From: Austropuccinia psidii
Taxonomy: Eukaryota; Basidiomycota; Pucciniomycetes; Pucciniales; Sphaerophragmiaceae
DNA: 64,000 nucleotides
NCBI GenBank assembly: GCA_023105745.1
Contig: JALGQZ010000009.1
Coordinates: forward strand, 42,031,359-42,095,358
Direction: 5' to 3'
Shown: positions 37,906 to 51,239 of the stretch, one piece after another
How the letters are laid out: each line of letters starts with the position of its first letter
Numbering within the stretch: position 1 is the first letter of the stretch
Program-made: the position numbers and the translations under genes
The notes under the pieces: generated by a model
Told to the model about the DNA's origin: nothing
Seen by the model: the letters and a program-made list of their open reading frames with translations, nothing else
Databases searched by the model: none

Positions 37906-40572
37906 ATGGATTCTTCCAAGCCATATTGCCTTGGTATATTGAAAACCCATGTATGCCTCACTAATCCCATTCAGAAACCTTTTCCTCCGGATGATTGGAT
38001 TTTCTTATGTCATACAAGTCAAAATTTATTCTTGTATACACGACATCAAAGAGAAGCTTGTGGTAGCCTTCCTCTGGATGTCACCTCTGCACTTGTACCA
38101 TTATTGGGTGACCCCAATTTCTTCATATCCTGTGGTCCTTCTGGCATGTGGCACACCAATCTAGAGAAAAACCCCAACCAGAAAGTATTCATTGAAATCT
38201 TTCTCAAGTTTAACCTTTACAACAAGAAAAAAATCACTATTCCAATAGTAATGTTTATTTTTTTGTTTTCCTCAGCAAGCATTGATATATTTGACCTCAT
38301 TAGGCAGAATTCAATATTAATTCACCAACCAGCCACATACAACAGCTCGGAACATTGTGGGTGTTCACTTATCTCACACCTGGAGCCCAAGCCTGTTATC
38401 TCTTCTCAGAAAGTATTGTTGTCACCTGAGCTGCACTCACAGCTCCTGAAGATTCCAAGTGGGAATGACCTTCCACAAATTGAATCCATAATACCATTCC
38501 TAAAATCATCACTCAAGCCTCATCAAAAGCAAGGATTAGCATTTCTCCTAGATAGAGAAGCCCCAAATGGAAAATCGGCAAATTCTCTGTGGTTAAGTAA
38601 ACCATCATCCTCATCTACAAGAATAAGTTTGATACATAGAATCACAAAGAAGCAAGTAAATAACCTTGAAGACACCTTCAGCCATACTCCCTTGGGCTGT
38701 CTGCTTGCGGATGACATGGGACTAGGGAAATCAATTCAGTGCATATCACTCATATGTATGACTCTTGAAGATTCCAAAAGAGATATTCCACCATCCATTC
38801 ACTTTATTAATAAAAAACAAAAACACTCCACACTCATAATATGCTTACCTCGTTTGATAAAGAATTGGGAAGATGAATTAAAATTACATACAGACATATC
38901 CCAACTAAAGATTGTCACCTATCATGGGAAGAAAAGAAAGGAGATTGGACTGAAAAAATGGTCTGAAGCTGATATTGTAATATCCAGCTATCATTTGTTA
39001 GCTCATGAGTTTGGTAAGCCTAATAATATAGAAAACTCTTGGATTTACCATAGTGAATGGTACCAAGTTGTCTTAGATGAGGCCCAGTGAGTTTTTCAAA
39101 TTATTATTTATAAATTATGAAATTCTGATGAATGATATATAATTAAATTGACATACCTAGTCAGATAAGAAGTCAGGAGTCAACTTTCGTCAAAGCAATT
39201 GGGGCAATACAAACATCCAGACGCATTTGCCTGACAGGAACCCCTATTCAAAACAGTATAAATGACTTAATGAGCATAATCACCTTCATTACAGCACCTC
39301 AAAGTGAAAAACAAGAGAATTGGGTACCAAATATATTGGAAGAGCTCAAAAAAGTAAATTATAGCCCCCTTCAGTTATGCCTGAGGCATCTTTGTCTACA
39401 AAGAAACAAGGACCACATTTTAAATGATCTACCTGAAATTAATCATGATTATATCCATGAACCTCTCTCAGATTGGACGTTAGATGGATATAATGATATT
39501 TACAAAGAGTTCATATCATCATCTAATCAAGGCCCAGAAATGTTCTTCAAGTATATAAACAAGCTTCGCCTTTGTTGCAATCATCACTTGCTTAGTTAAA
39601 GTATATATGACATTGAAGGTATAATCTCACCATATGGGACAAAGATAGAAGGGGGGTTTTTTAATAGTACCATAACAGAACATGTTGATGTCAAAACATG
39701 TCTAAAAAGCACTAAAACTCAGAGGCTCCTGAAAATTCTTTTATCACGCCAAAACATTAAAAATTCAATCCCAAAATCAGTGATTTTTTCACAGTTTACA
39801 ACATTTCTTGATTTGTAAGCTTGGTTATTTCCCTTATTTTGTATATTAAACTTCTGCTTTGTACCTTTCCTTTGATAATTATGAAGCTTTTGATTGACAA
39901 TTATTCGTGATAAACTGGTAGGATTGGAATTGTCTTAGAAAACAATAAGATCATTTTTACACATGTTGATGGAACAATAGGCCAAGCTACACAGGAAGCA
40001 GAACTTAAGAAATTCAAGGAAAACAGCAATGTAGAAGTACTTGTGGCTTCAATAGGGGCTGCAGGGGTTGGTCTGAATATAACTTGTGCAGATGTGGTAT
40101 TTATAATGGTATGAATTATGATTATATGACCATGAGGCAATATTTTAATATAATCTATATATCTAATATATGTCTAGGAGCCTCATTGGAATCCAGCTGC
40201 TGAAGATCAAGCTATTGATTGTCTACATCGTATTGGACAAAGGAAAAATGTAATGGCATACCATTTTATATCACCTGATACAGTGGAGATAAACATGCAA
40301 AGGGTATGTTCATTCATAAGAAGTTTTATTTAATGAAAAATTTAGAACTGCTTATTTTATATTTATGAATTACAGGTACAACAGAGGAAGCGTACTTTGG
40401 CAAGGTGTGTACATTTTTAATCATTCAAATCACTGATTGGATTTTATTTTCCTGTCCTCCCGGTGGTTATTTTTTTCATGTAAGAACAACTTTGGCAAGT
40501 ACTTTGACATATGCTGAGCTATCAAAACTTTTCTTAGAGACTCATATGAACATCAAAATTGAAAGTGGGTAA
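37906..40572 (+). pseudogene. SNF2-family ATPase, one premature stop
   Basis: Six exons (37906-39086, 39161-39814, 39922-40108, 40178-40303, 40376-40404, 40485-40572) keep one frame across five GT-AG introns, 754 residues in total. The SNF2 N-lobe begins near residue 200 (LKPHQKQGLAFLLDRE). Motif I is DDMGLGKS (269-276). Motif II, DEAH, is completed only by splicing (DEA-CA|T). Motif III is LTGTPIQNSINDL. The helicase C-lobe has IFSQFTTFLDL, SIGAAGVGLNIT, EPHWNPAAEDQAIDCLHRIGQ. A TAA at 39597-39599 between the lobes is the only lesion. SNF2 enzymes slide or strip proteins from DNA. The stop codon lies 38 bp from the right inverted repeat, so the gene is part of the MULE. The spacing between lobes leaves no room for a RING insert. 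Confidence 0.88.
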
Positions 40573-40610
40573 CTGTGAAACTATAGTTCTTTTGGATTAA
40601 AAAAAATGGG

Positions 40611-40750
40611 GGCGTGGATTTAGTAATCACTTGGATGCGTGGATTTAGCAAACTACATCTATGAAAGGCGTGAAGGCGTATCTGAATCCACAATTTTATG
40701 CGTAGGCGTAGGAGTAAGTTTTAGGTTAAGGCATGGAAATATCACTCCCC
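40611..40750 (-). repeat. Right terminal inverted repeat of the MULE
   Basis: Complement of 21748-21887 with seven mismatches; outer end GGGGAGTGATATTTCC on the minus strand. It is followed by the TATTTATA duplication (40751-40758). Confidence 0.9.
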
Positions 40751-41823
40751 TATTTATATTAATGTTCATCACATTAAAAACTTAAAAATAAAGTTTCAAG
40801 AAAATGTTTCTCAAACTGAATTTTTCATTAATCTTTGAAGAAATATTAATTTTCTTCAAGAATAATTAAAATTGTTAATTTCAAGGATACTTAGCAATTA
40901 AACCTGTTGAAAAAAGATACTTAATATTGTATTTATACACAGATAACATAGATTTGTAAGTTGTGTGAAATGTTCAAGCAAATACATCAAGAATTGGATT
41001 TTTAATGAATTTTTGAAGTTATTGCTATTGTCTCATGTAAAATAGAAATACACACCAAACCTTAGCTTTTGATAAGGTTTTGACACTTGTAACATTAATT
41101 TTTTAAGCTTAATTAAGCTTTGGAATTTCTTAAAAGCTTGATTTAAAGCTTGCATATTGGGATTTACTCTTTGGCAGCTTGAAATTCCTGTAAAAATTGG
41201 GACAAAACCAGTTTAAACTTTAAGTTTGGATCAAAGTCCAATATTGAAGTTTAAATAAGGTTTAAAACTGTCCAATAAAGGTGGAAAACATTAATTGAAT
41301 CCTTGCAGATCCAAAAAATTGGGTACCCCAGCTCTGTTTGGTCTTTTTCCATTGTCCCACCTTTCTGCATGAATTGTTACCTTTTATTTATTTAAAGACA
41401 TACTATGTCTTTAAACCTTTTTTAATTAAGCTCATGCAGGATTTAAATTCTATATGGCAAATCCTTAGCCAACTTAGTAAATATACACAACACCTCAATT
41501 TTAACTAAAAGCTTGGTAAGTTTCCATAAAGCTTACACAAATTTGAATTTAAGATTAAATAAGCTGAAATTTGGCAATTTCAATTTTTTTTAAAAAAGTT
41601 CTAATTGTACTTTGATGTTCTTAAATCTTCTAATAAAATGATAAATAACCATGTTTTAGTATAAGACCCTATGGGTATACCCTAGGTTATTTTTGGTGTA
41701 GAATAAAAAAATGACATAATAATTATAAATTTGTTTATCCAAAATAAACTTAAATACTAAATAAACTGTGTAAAAAGCTATTTGTGCCTTATGGGTATTT
41801 CACACATGTCTCACAGACTCACA
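40751..41823 (-). repeat. Solo LTR, proximal part (family A)
   Basis: Continues the split solo LTR from 20701-21747. It ends with the complement of the LTR start (TGTGAGTCTGTGAG at 41823 on the minus strand) and is followed by GTAAG (41824-41828), matching 20696-20700. The first eight bases are the MULE duplication. Confidence 0.85.
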
Positions 41824-41828
41824 GTAAG

Positions 41829-44800
41829 CCTGTTAAAATATTTTCAAAATTTTGATTTATCATCTCTTTTTTTCTTTGTGAAGTTTCAGAAAATTTTTTC
41901 TTTATTTTAAAAAAGATGTATCTGAAAATTTTTATCATCTTTTCAGTGATAAAAGCATATGATTTATTAATATTTTGAAGAATCAATCCATTGTTTGTAA
42001 AAGAAATTTAAATATGGGTTTTAAAATCTCTAAAAAGATGCTGTTCATAAATTTATATCAAAAAATAGAATTGAATGGGTAAATTCATTGAGAAATTATT
42101 GATAATTGAAATTAAATACTTAAGACATGATTCAGACCATTTTTTGATCTTTATTGGGAATGGCTCTGAGGTGATATTTGTGGCACTGAAAGCTCAATTA
42201 CCCAAAGGGTCCAGCTTGTTTATGTGGCCTCCCTTTTCTAGATGTGAACTTAAAAAGTACTTCAACCCTTTTGAGAAGGATTAATACAAAATAAAAACAC
42301 TAAATTTTCTAATATTATTTTCTAAAAGCACCCAAGAGAGATGTGTATATGATCTTTTTACCTCCAATTTATAAATAGCTTATTATTATACACTTATCAT
42401 TCCTTTATATTTGATGAGTTCATTTACATAATTATGAATTTAAAAGACTTAAAGTAGCTTGATAGATTTATTTTAGAAAAAGATTTGTTGAAAGACCCTA
42501 TTTATGCAAGTTCTTTTTCCTTAATATTGTATAGGGGTCCTATTTTTTGAAAGAAAGCTAAATTAATTGTCTCAGGAATTCATAGATATGTAGTTTTTAA
42601 TTGTTTTCAATATATATTTAATCTATATATCAGTTTTAATCAAGTGATAAATAATAGCATAGAAAGGTTTCCTACATAATTTTGAGGAAATTTCAGTTTG
42701 CAAAAATTAAACAAATATTTTGTGAATTAATTCTGATGATCCAAGTTTTATTTATTTAGTACCTATAAAGTAAGAATTATATTTCAAGAGAATTAAAGAT
42801 ATAAACCAAGCAATTTCATATGAGATTTTGAATTATTGATTCCATGGAGAGCTCTCCATATATTGTAATGATTAAGAATTGTTTAAGCATTAGTTGTATT
42901 GATTTTTAAATGAAAAAAGGCTTCATAATACAGTGATAACTATCAAAATAATCATATAAAAGGCTTCCTTAATGAAATTATTTTACATAATTAAATGATT
43001 GATTACATAAATGGCTGACCATATTGACACATAAAGATTTGATTTCCTCAAATTTGTTAAAAAACATGCATTCTCTCACCTTAATTTAACCTTTTTATAC
43101 AGATACTGCCCTAATATCCTCAAATTAGAAATTCAAATGATCTTCCTTTCACCCATTTTAGTAACACATTAAATAGAAGTAGTTATTTTAGAACTCATCG
43201 TTTCTTCACAACAATATACCAACCTGAGCTAAATGTGTAACAATAAAATGAAAATTGAATTCTCCACAGAACTCAACAATCTGATGTTTTTGATTTTTAT
43301 TAGTATTTAAAATTATATTATTAAGGCATGTTTTTTATATTAAGATAAGAGTAGTTTTTAGCTTACACGATGGGATAGCATAATGAATAATCCCTCATGC
43401 ATGAAACCAAAACCCAATATTCTAATTTGAATATTTATTTCATATAGCTATAAGTGTAATAATCTTCTTTAAAAAATTTTATGGGCTAAAATAGGGGTGT
43501 TATTATTTAAATATAAACTAAATTTTGATTGGCCTCTCCTTAATAATCCTCTGTACCATAAAGATTGAAAGCTTGTTTCATTTTTGATTAAACCCCTGAT
43601 CTTAAAACAGAGAAAACAGAAGGCATATAATGCCTCACAAAATACAGCTTTTTATAGGAAAAAACAGTTAAAGGGTATGGTATATTTTTCATAATATATA
43701 TATTAAGACACTCTCAAAGTCCCTAAGAATTCATAATATTGATTATGAGCTTTTTTAAGAATTAAAGGGTCCAATTTCAATATTATTTATCTTTCCCATA
43801 AGTGAGCTTTACAAAAAGCTGAAAGTGTGATATATATGTGAAAATCTATAGGCAAATACCCAGAGGTTTAATTTTTTGAAAATGAAGCTATAGAAAGTAA
43901 TAAATAATGTTTGAAAAAAGGGAAAATTAAAATAAGCCTGTTCATCATGTATTGTTAAATTATTGAGCTTTGAAACCCTGACCAAACACTGATATTGAGC
44001 CAAGTAAATTAAGACTTTGTGGCTTGCATACGTGGCTTAAATTTCTTCCAAAGCTTCTATTTATAAATTTAGTTTCTTTCCTATCTTCAACTAGAATCCA
44101 ATATATCTTGAATGTCAACTTCCAAATGCAACACCTTATTTCAGGTGTAGCCACTTTGCTCATGGTGGATTTTTATTTGGACTCCAATTTTCCTTTTCAA
44201 TATTGTTATTTGAGGAGTTTGTAAAAACTATAGAATTTCATAATCTACACTAATAGCCTTCCTAAACAGGAGGTATATTTGATACTCTAAGTCCCTCAGC
44301 TTCTTGTAATCCAAGTTTGAATGGTTTATTTTGAGATTAATCCAAGAATTGATATTGGCAACAATAGGTTTCTTGCTATCATACCATCCTGGACCACTGA
44401 GAGATCTCAAGAATTGATAATTTGTGTGAGACTGGTTGATACAATCTGAAAATTGATTCTTATTAGTCAAGGGCCTCCCTATCATTCTTTAAAAAGGCAC
44501 CCTGAATACTGTGTCCTTATTATTTTTCATATGGTGTTTTCCAATGATAAGAAGAATTTTGGAATTAAGATAAGCCATGAGAATGCTCCATACCCCCTTT
44601 TAATTTTTCAAATCCGCAGTATCTTTACCAAGATCACAAACAGCTGCATATCCTTCAAGGAAAAGGGTGTTTTTTTCCAAAGTCCTTTTTATATTCTGGA
44701 GAAATCACTTTTCCTGTGGTTGACTAAGAGGAAGGAATGGGAAGCTCAAAATTTGGGTGTTTTCCCCAGTGCAAAAGGAAAGGGTCCATAATGAGACTAA

Positions 44801-45470
44801 AATGTATGTCTTTTCAGTGGAACAGTCAAATAAAACTATGCTTTGAAGTTGAAAGTGAGTGAATATAGCGCCTGGAGCGGTATGAGATGAATTTAATAAG
44901 TAGTTAAATGCTAGATGAATGGAAGAAAAGATTAGTTATAATGACCAGATTCTTTGAGAAGGTTAGTTCAAAATGAGTGTACAACTTACTTTTACATTCT
45001 TTCTTTTTTACCTGAAAAACAAAGTAATTACTAATGAATTTTCACTTAGAAAAAAGAATATGTTTCTCATGAAAATTAATTTTTAGAAAAATTTGCTCTA
45101 TTTTCATTTATTATTTATTATATATTTTTATATATTTCTATGATTATTTTATAATATTAAAGCTATCACTTGATGAATAACTTATTTCAAAATTCCAATA
45201 CTTCCGGTAAGAAAATTTCACTATTATTATTGATATATTGGGAATAGACAGTAATTATACTCTGTGATGATGAATATTGGTAGTACTATAATTATTGAAC
45301 TTATTTATATTCATTATTATGTAATAAGATATATTATTTATAATTTTGTTATTATAATATTTCCTTTCTATAGCATTTGAGTATGGGTTTTATTAAAAAA
45401 ACACGAACAGAGGAAGTACAATAGCTAAATGAAGATTAATTTAATTATTATTTTCATAGTCAAAGCCTAA
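41829..45470. other. AT-rich region; right part likely the 5' LTR of element 2
   Basis: No gene is recognised. The last few hundred bases before 45470 end in CATAGTCAAAGCCTAA directly before a mutated primer site, so they are the 3' end of a decayed LTR (element 2, plus strand). Its start cannot be placed. A 112-codon frame at 44453-44791 has no recognisable motif. Confidence 0.45.
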
Positions 45471-48400
45471 ATTTGGGGTCCTGGAAGTATTTTTGGACCA
45501 TAAAAGGACATTTATAGTATTTTTATTATTATTTTGATTTCATATTTAAAATATTAAATTATTAATAAATTACTACTGTTTAGTGTATTAGATATTTTAC
45601 TGTCTTACACATGGCTTTTCACATCATTAGACTTATGATTATCTTTCAAACATTCAATTTCTATTTGAAAAAATAATTGAAAATGAAACAAAATATCAAT
45701 AAAAGTATGAGAATAAAATTTTTCTCTTTTTTTGGAATTATCTTTGATGAAAATCTTCTATAAGCTCATGTTTTTTGGTAACTTAAAGCAAAAAACTACT
45801 ACATAAGTTGCACCTGAAGGTAATGCTCCAGAACCTCCATTATTCAGAAACTTGGCTTATCCCTAAATGAAAACTAGTGTGAATTTTATTGAAACAAGAG
45901 AAGATTCCATTGAATTTTTTACCACTTCAGAGAAACTGCTTGGTGAGACTTGGAATTTCCATATAATCTTAATGAAATTATGACAACTACCAGGAAAGGG
46001 AGTAAAGAATCCATTTAATCAAATGGATCTGGATCCAAAAGAGGATATTCCCAGGAATGGAACAGCAAATAAGTTCCCAAAAACAGTAAAAAAACACAAG
46101 ATTCAGATGAATACCTCAGGAAGAATTCCCCAAGGTCAGTTCCTTTGAGCTGTATCATTATTTTATCAGAGTCTGAAATTAACTTAGGAAGTTATATTAT
46201 TTCCTCTGATAGATCTGGAAGTCTGGCAAGTAGCCCCAATAGAGATATATCCTACCAAATTCCAAGAATGGTTCAGAGAACCCCAAGAAGAGAACTTGGA
46301 GATAACTACAAGACTCTTTAAGGGGTGCATTACCTCTTACTTTTTGTAACAAAAACTTCTGGGAGAAGAGTGGATTAGAAACCTCTTGGGAAGATGGTAC
46401 CCTTTGGCAGTGAGAGAGAAACTAAAACAAGTGAAGGATTGGCTCAATAATAACAAGAGCTATGCCAAGCTCAAGGATCCTTAGACCTCAGAAGCACCAG
46501 AAAGGGTCCATGAAACTCCAATACCTCTCAGAACAAGGACAAAGGGAAGAGAATTCCAAAAAAAAAGAAATTCCTCAATAAAATCTACTTTAAAGGACAT
46601 GTGATTTCAAAGCGGGATAGGTCAGTAGAGGACAAAATGGCCAAGATCCATATCGATTTCAAACAAGTGGATGAAGAGAGGAAGCCAAGACCACCTTTTT
46701 CAAAAGAAGAACCATTAGAACAAATAAATTTTTAGACTTCACAAGGAAAAAATTTCTGCTATAAAAAATTGCTATGATTTTATTGATGGTCAAATCAAAG
46801 AGCTTAGTCATATAGTAGGAATTAGTAATAATTTTGTTAAATCAAGCCCTTCCATAACTTAATAAATTAACCTGGAACAAATGGCTTTAATAAATAATCA
46901 TAAAATGGATGCAGAATTATTGAGAATTTAGGATTCTGTGGTCAATAATCTGAAAATAACTTTAATTAACATGGATATTAAGAATGCTAATTTAATAACT
47001 ACTTTGATGGAAAAGCTTAAGAGTCTGAAGTTGTATTTGAATACTATTGAGAAATCTTATCTTAAAAACTTTACTACATTTAAAAGAAGTGGAAGGAGTT
47101 CATCAAATGAGAAGAGAAATTAAGTAAGCTTTCCAAAGATTTTTAAAAAAAAGTTTAAAAAAGAAAATCCTTTATTTACTAAAAAATTACAATAATTTAA
47201 TAAAACTAAGAAAGAATTTACCAAACCTTTAATTTTCATTTGTAAGTCTGAAGACATTATCCAACTAGACAAATATATTTTAGCTAAAGAAGTTCCAAAG
47301 CTTAAAATTTGGCCCAAATTCACAGGTGAAGGTGAAAATGAATTCATGAAATTAATGAGATCATCTAAATTATCCACAAATATTTTCAATTTACTGATTA
47401 ATTAATATTTTCAAAGCTACATGCACATTTTTATGAAAATTCTAAAAGGTGGTATAATAAATTCAACAACTTGGCAGAGGAAATTGGTCATGGTGGAAGC
47501 AATAAATTATAAAAAAATGGGGAAATTATGCTTGAAGGCACAAAGCTTAAACTTCCTTTTAGAGTTGAAAATTTGAACTTAAAAGATATATTTCCTTATA
47601 ATTGTTTATAAAGAAAAAAGAAATACAGACTTCCTTATATCAAGACCTGCCTGAATTTTTAATAAAGCAAAGAATACTGAGAGAGTTTGCTTGTGAATTG
47701 GAAAATTATATTAAGTTTAGAGTCACAGAACCATGCGAGATTGATTATTATTTCAATTTTATTGAACAAATATTGTCAAATAACAACATTGTTAAATATT
47801 GGAAAGCACCAACATCTAATATTCCCCAGAAATCAATTAATAAGACATTTTAAAACACCAATAATGTTGAAAAATGAGGTGAAAGTGTCAAAAAGTGTCA
47901 TATATGCAGTATAAAAACTCATTTATCCAACAAATGTCTTGAAAGGGCTAGGATTCATGAAATTGATAATTACACTAAAGAAGACACTGATGGCCAAGAA
48001 GACAAGAAAGAAGAGTCTAGTTTTAATGAAAGTGAATAAATAAACATAATAAAAGGAGACTTTAATAATATTAATTCCTCCTTTAAATTTATATATGTCA
48101 AAAGATATTGAGCTCTTTCAATTGGTGAAAATAATAGCCTGACTCAGGTACAAGATGCAAGACTGCTTCAAGCCAAACCAGCAACTGGTGAAGGTTATAC
48201 AGAATAGAAGACTTGAATTTCTAATATCACAATATAAAATTAGGAAGGTCTAATCAATTTAGACCAATGATACTTTTAATCTTGCGTAGGAAAAGACTAA
48301 TTAGGAAGTATTTTTTTACTAATCTTGAGAGTTACTGTTACCTGACCAAGGACTAAAACTCAATACTGCAAGTCAAGAAATTCACCCCCATGGATACTTA

Positions 48401-49140
48401 CTCCAGCAGTTATTTTCTTGCATCTTCTAGTAAATATTAGACTCCAAGTAGAATTTTTAGTTATATCAAATTTTCCCAGTACAAATTTTATCTTAGGGAA
48501 TGCTTACTTCACAATTTATAATATAAATATCAATAAAAATGAAGATAGGTATTTTAAAATTGTAGAAAACAAAAAAAATCATTTTTCTAAAAGAAAAAGG
48601 ATGACTCCATATTTAAAAAGATCAATAGTGAAAAACAATTTTTCTTTTATAATCAATTTATTGAAGCTAATATTGGTCCAAAGTTAACAAAAAATAGCAA
48701 AAAAGAAAGTCTCTATTTACTCTATAGGTATGAAATTTCCTTTGATTCTTAGAAAAAACCTCTTTCAATTATTACAGGTCATGAAGCTACAATCAATCTT
48801 AATATTGAAAGGACCTATCCTCCATTGTTAAAAAACCATACTATCCTTTAATTCCAATAGAAAGAGATTCTTTGGAAAACCATATTTCTAAATTTATCAA
48901 ATTAGGAGTTTGGAGGGAGGTGTTCCATAATGAGGAATTAGAAATTTAATAATTGAAATTCATAAACTTTTGTTGATTTTAGAGCTCTTAAAACCTATTC
49001 CATTCCTGAATGATACCCCATCCCAATAATAGATGAAAATTTGACACATTTATACCAAGAAAATTTTATAGCTTTTATCAATTCTCTCAAAGGAGTGCCT
49101 CAGAATTTTATTTTACCAGAAACACCAAAATCTTCAAGAA
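45471..49140 (+). pseudogene. Element 2: decayed Gypsy internal region, RT cut by element 4
   Basis: A mutated primer site (TTTGGGGTCCTGG) is followed by the family leader block (45606-45650). A recognisable ORF1 remnant lies at about 46170-46450 and a gag region continues to about 47860. A CCHC knuckle (CHICSIKTHLSNKC) lies near 47898. Protease and RT remnants follow. The pol reading stops at the RT motif corresponding to [17 protein letters not shown] of element 1, where the sequence changes at 49140/49141 into the LTR of element 4. Stops and frameshifts are frequent throughout. This is the oldest element of the nested set. Confidence 0.85.
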
Positions 49141-51092
49141 TGTAAGGTTTGACTATGAAACAATGAGTAAATAATAACTTATTGTACTATGAATGTCCTT
49201 ATGAATAATAAATAATAAAATAAAATTAACTATAATAATTGTGAATAATTATAATTAAGGCGTAAAAAATGATTATATTATGAAATAAATATAATAATAT
49301 AATAAACAAATATATTAATATATAATAATAAATATAATTATAAGCACTTTATTATTGTTACCAACAAATAATAAAGGCGTAAGAAATTGTTTTTTATAAA
49401 TAAAAACAATCAATAACAATAATATTACTAATATTAAAGTTATTTATTAATATAAATACTATTTATATCAATATAAGAATTATTAAAAGTAATAATAAAG
49501 AGAAATTATTATAAAAGAGAAAATAATCTACTTTTAACACTTAATATAATAATTTTGAAAGATTTTATGCCAAAATAATGTAAATACAATTTATACAAAC
49601 TGTAGTTACAAAAAAAATAGAGAAATTACAAATATTCTTTAATTTTACATGGAAATAGAGTTTAAAGAGATTTTTGAGCAAAACAATTAAATAATTGAAG
49701 TAATCACATCAAGATTGATTATTATAATAAATATGATCATTGGTATTTAATAATATAAAAGATTTATATATAAAGAATAAATAATTTACCTTTTTTGATT
49801 TAATTATTTAGTGTTTTGTAAGCGTCTGAGGGGAAAATAGAGTAAAAAGTGCTCTATTTATAGTAAATACCTCCCTTCTAGAGTCCAGCAGGCTTCTAGT
49901 AGATGTGTACTGATTCTTTCTACTAGTAATGATTAATATTTTAAGGTTTAGTGATTATTACATCATGATCAAACCATCTTATCTCATTATTACGCCATTA
50001 TTTAGAGTTATCACTATAACTCTAAGTTTGATGACATCATAGGCTTGGCAGAAGCCTAAACTTTGTAGATTTTATTATTATTAATCATAATCTAATATTA
50101 TTTATCAGTTTTATCACTTATATGACTGTTAAACTTAAAATAAGATTACAGTGAGTGATCATAAATGATCAAATTTAAGCTTAAACTTTGATCATTAATA
50201 AAATTCAAGTTATGCATGCTAGAGCTATTCTGAGGATGGATTCTGGTATCTTGGAATGTAATTATGATTCTTTCAAGAGCATTTCATTACATCATTAAAA
50301 CCCTATTTTTGATGATTTTTCTTGTAACTCATCTTTTCTGTTGAAATTTAATATTTTGAACTTCAAACCATGATTTCAAATGGTTATACCTTGAGTATCA
50401 TAGTGAAAATAATTTCATTATTCACGTATGAACTAGTAGAATCTGACTGTCTACTTTTTTCTAAGCTTGGACCACTTTCACAACAAAGTGGTTAACAGCT
50501 CTATTGATTTTATTCAATAATCCATTACAGGTTTTAACCTTGCCTATAGCTTGTGAAATAAAGTGCTTATCTTTATTCCTACAGTAATCAGGTGGTGACC
50601 TTATTTTTGGTTTATCTCTCTATCTTGTATATTTGAAGAGATATCAGCTAAAAACGATGAATATATGCATTGACCAAAAAGTACATATATTCAGCTTAAT
50701 TCGTTAAGTATTGACTTTAGAGATTAGCTTTATAATTGTTTTATGTGTAGTGTTTTATGGAGAATCCAATGGTACAATTCATTTCACATGTTTTCCCATT
50801 GTCCTCTGAGATAAATGAGGGTTTGTACCTTTTTTAAGATATTATTACTTATACTTCAGTAATTATTGACTTTTCAGATATACCATAAAAATGAAATATG
50901 TGTATTTTACCTTGAGGAATCTAATGATTTAATTTATTTCAAATGTTCATTCATTAGATTCTGAGTTAATTCAGATTTTGTACTTATTTATGGTATTGTT
51001 ACTAGTTTTTAAGATAATTATTATGAGTATAATTATTACAGAAATTTTGTTGTGACCTTTTTGTATATATCGTTATATCTCAAAGGATCACA
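49141..51092 (-). repeat. 3' LTR of element 4 (family B)
   Basis: 1952 bp, TG...CA. It matches 54834-56422 and 1-1179. TATA box TATAAATA at 49855-49862 (minus strand). The element's T-run and GGTAGGGAA tract abut its right edge. Confidence 0.92.
49855..49862 (-). promoter_or_regulatory. LTR TATA box (3' LTR of element 4)
   Basis: TATAAATA on the minus strand at the position equivalent to 443-450 of the family B LTR. Confidence 0.55.
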
Positions 51093-51239
51093 TTCCCTAC
51101 CAAAAAAAATAATTGTACCACAATCTGATATAGTTAATTAGGGTATCATCCACTGTCCTACCTCCTCAATAGACTTTGTTAGTCTTGAAGCTCAATAATG
51201 CTTGATTTTCCTATTATTCAGGCTTTCTTTCATGTCTGA

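Larger units (their letters stand above)
21748..40750. mobile_element. Giant Mutator-like element carrying Tet-like and SNF2 genes
   Basis: Two 140-bp terminal inverted repeats (21748-21887 and 40611-40750; seven mismatches counted) bracket 19.0 kb. TATTTATA flanks both sides (21740-21747, 40751-40758) and occurs once at the equivalent place in uninterrupted family A LTRs, so the host LTR gives a direct empty-site comparison. Long inverted ends with an 8-bp duplication and a MULE transposase fit the Mutator superfamily. Without the nested CACTA element it is about 13.1 kb. Its leftmost gene stops 64 bp from the left repeat and its rightmost 38 bp from the right repeat, so both belong to the element. 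Several genes carry premature stops, so this copy is probably immobile. Confidence 0.85.

Noticed and set aside
38200..38277. A 28-nt GT-AG intron in SNF2 exon 1 (GTAATG...CTCAG).
   Set aside because: Far shorter than every other intron here, and the frame is open without it.
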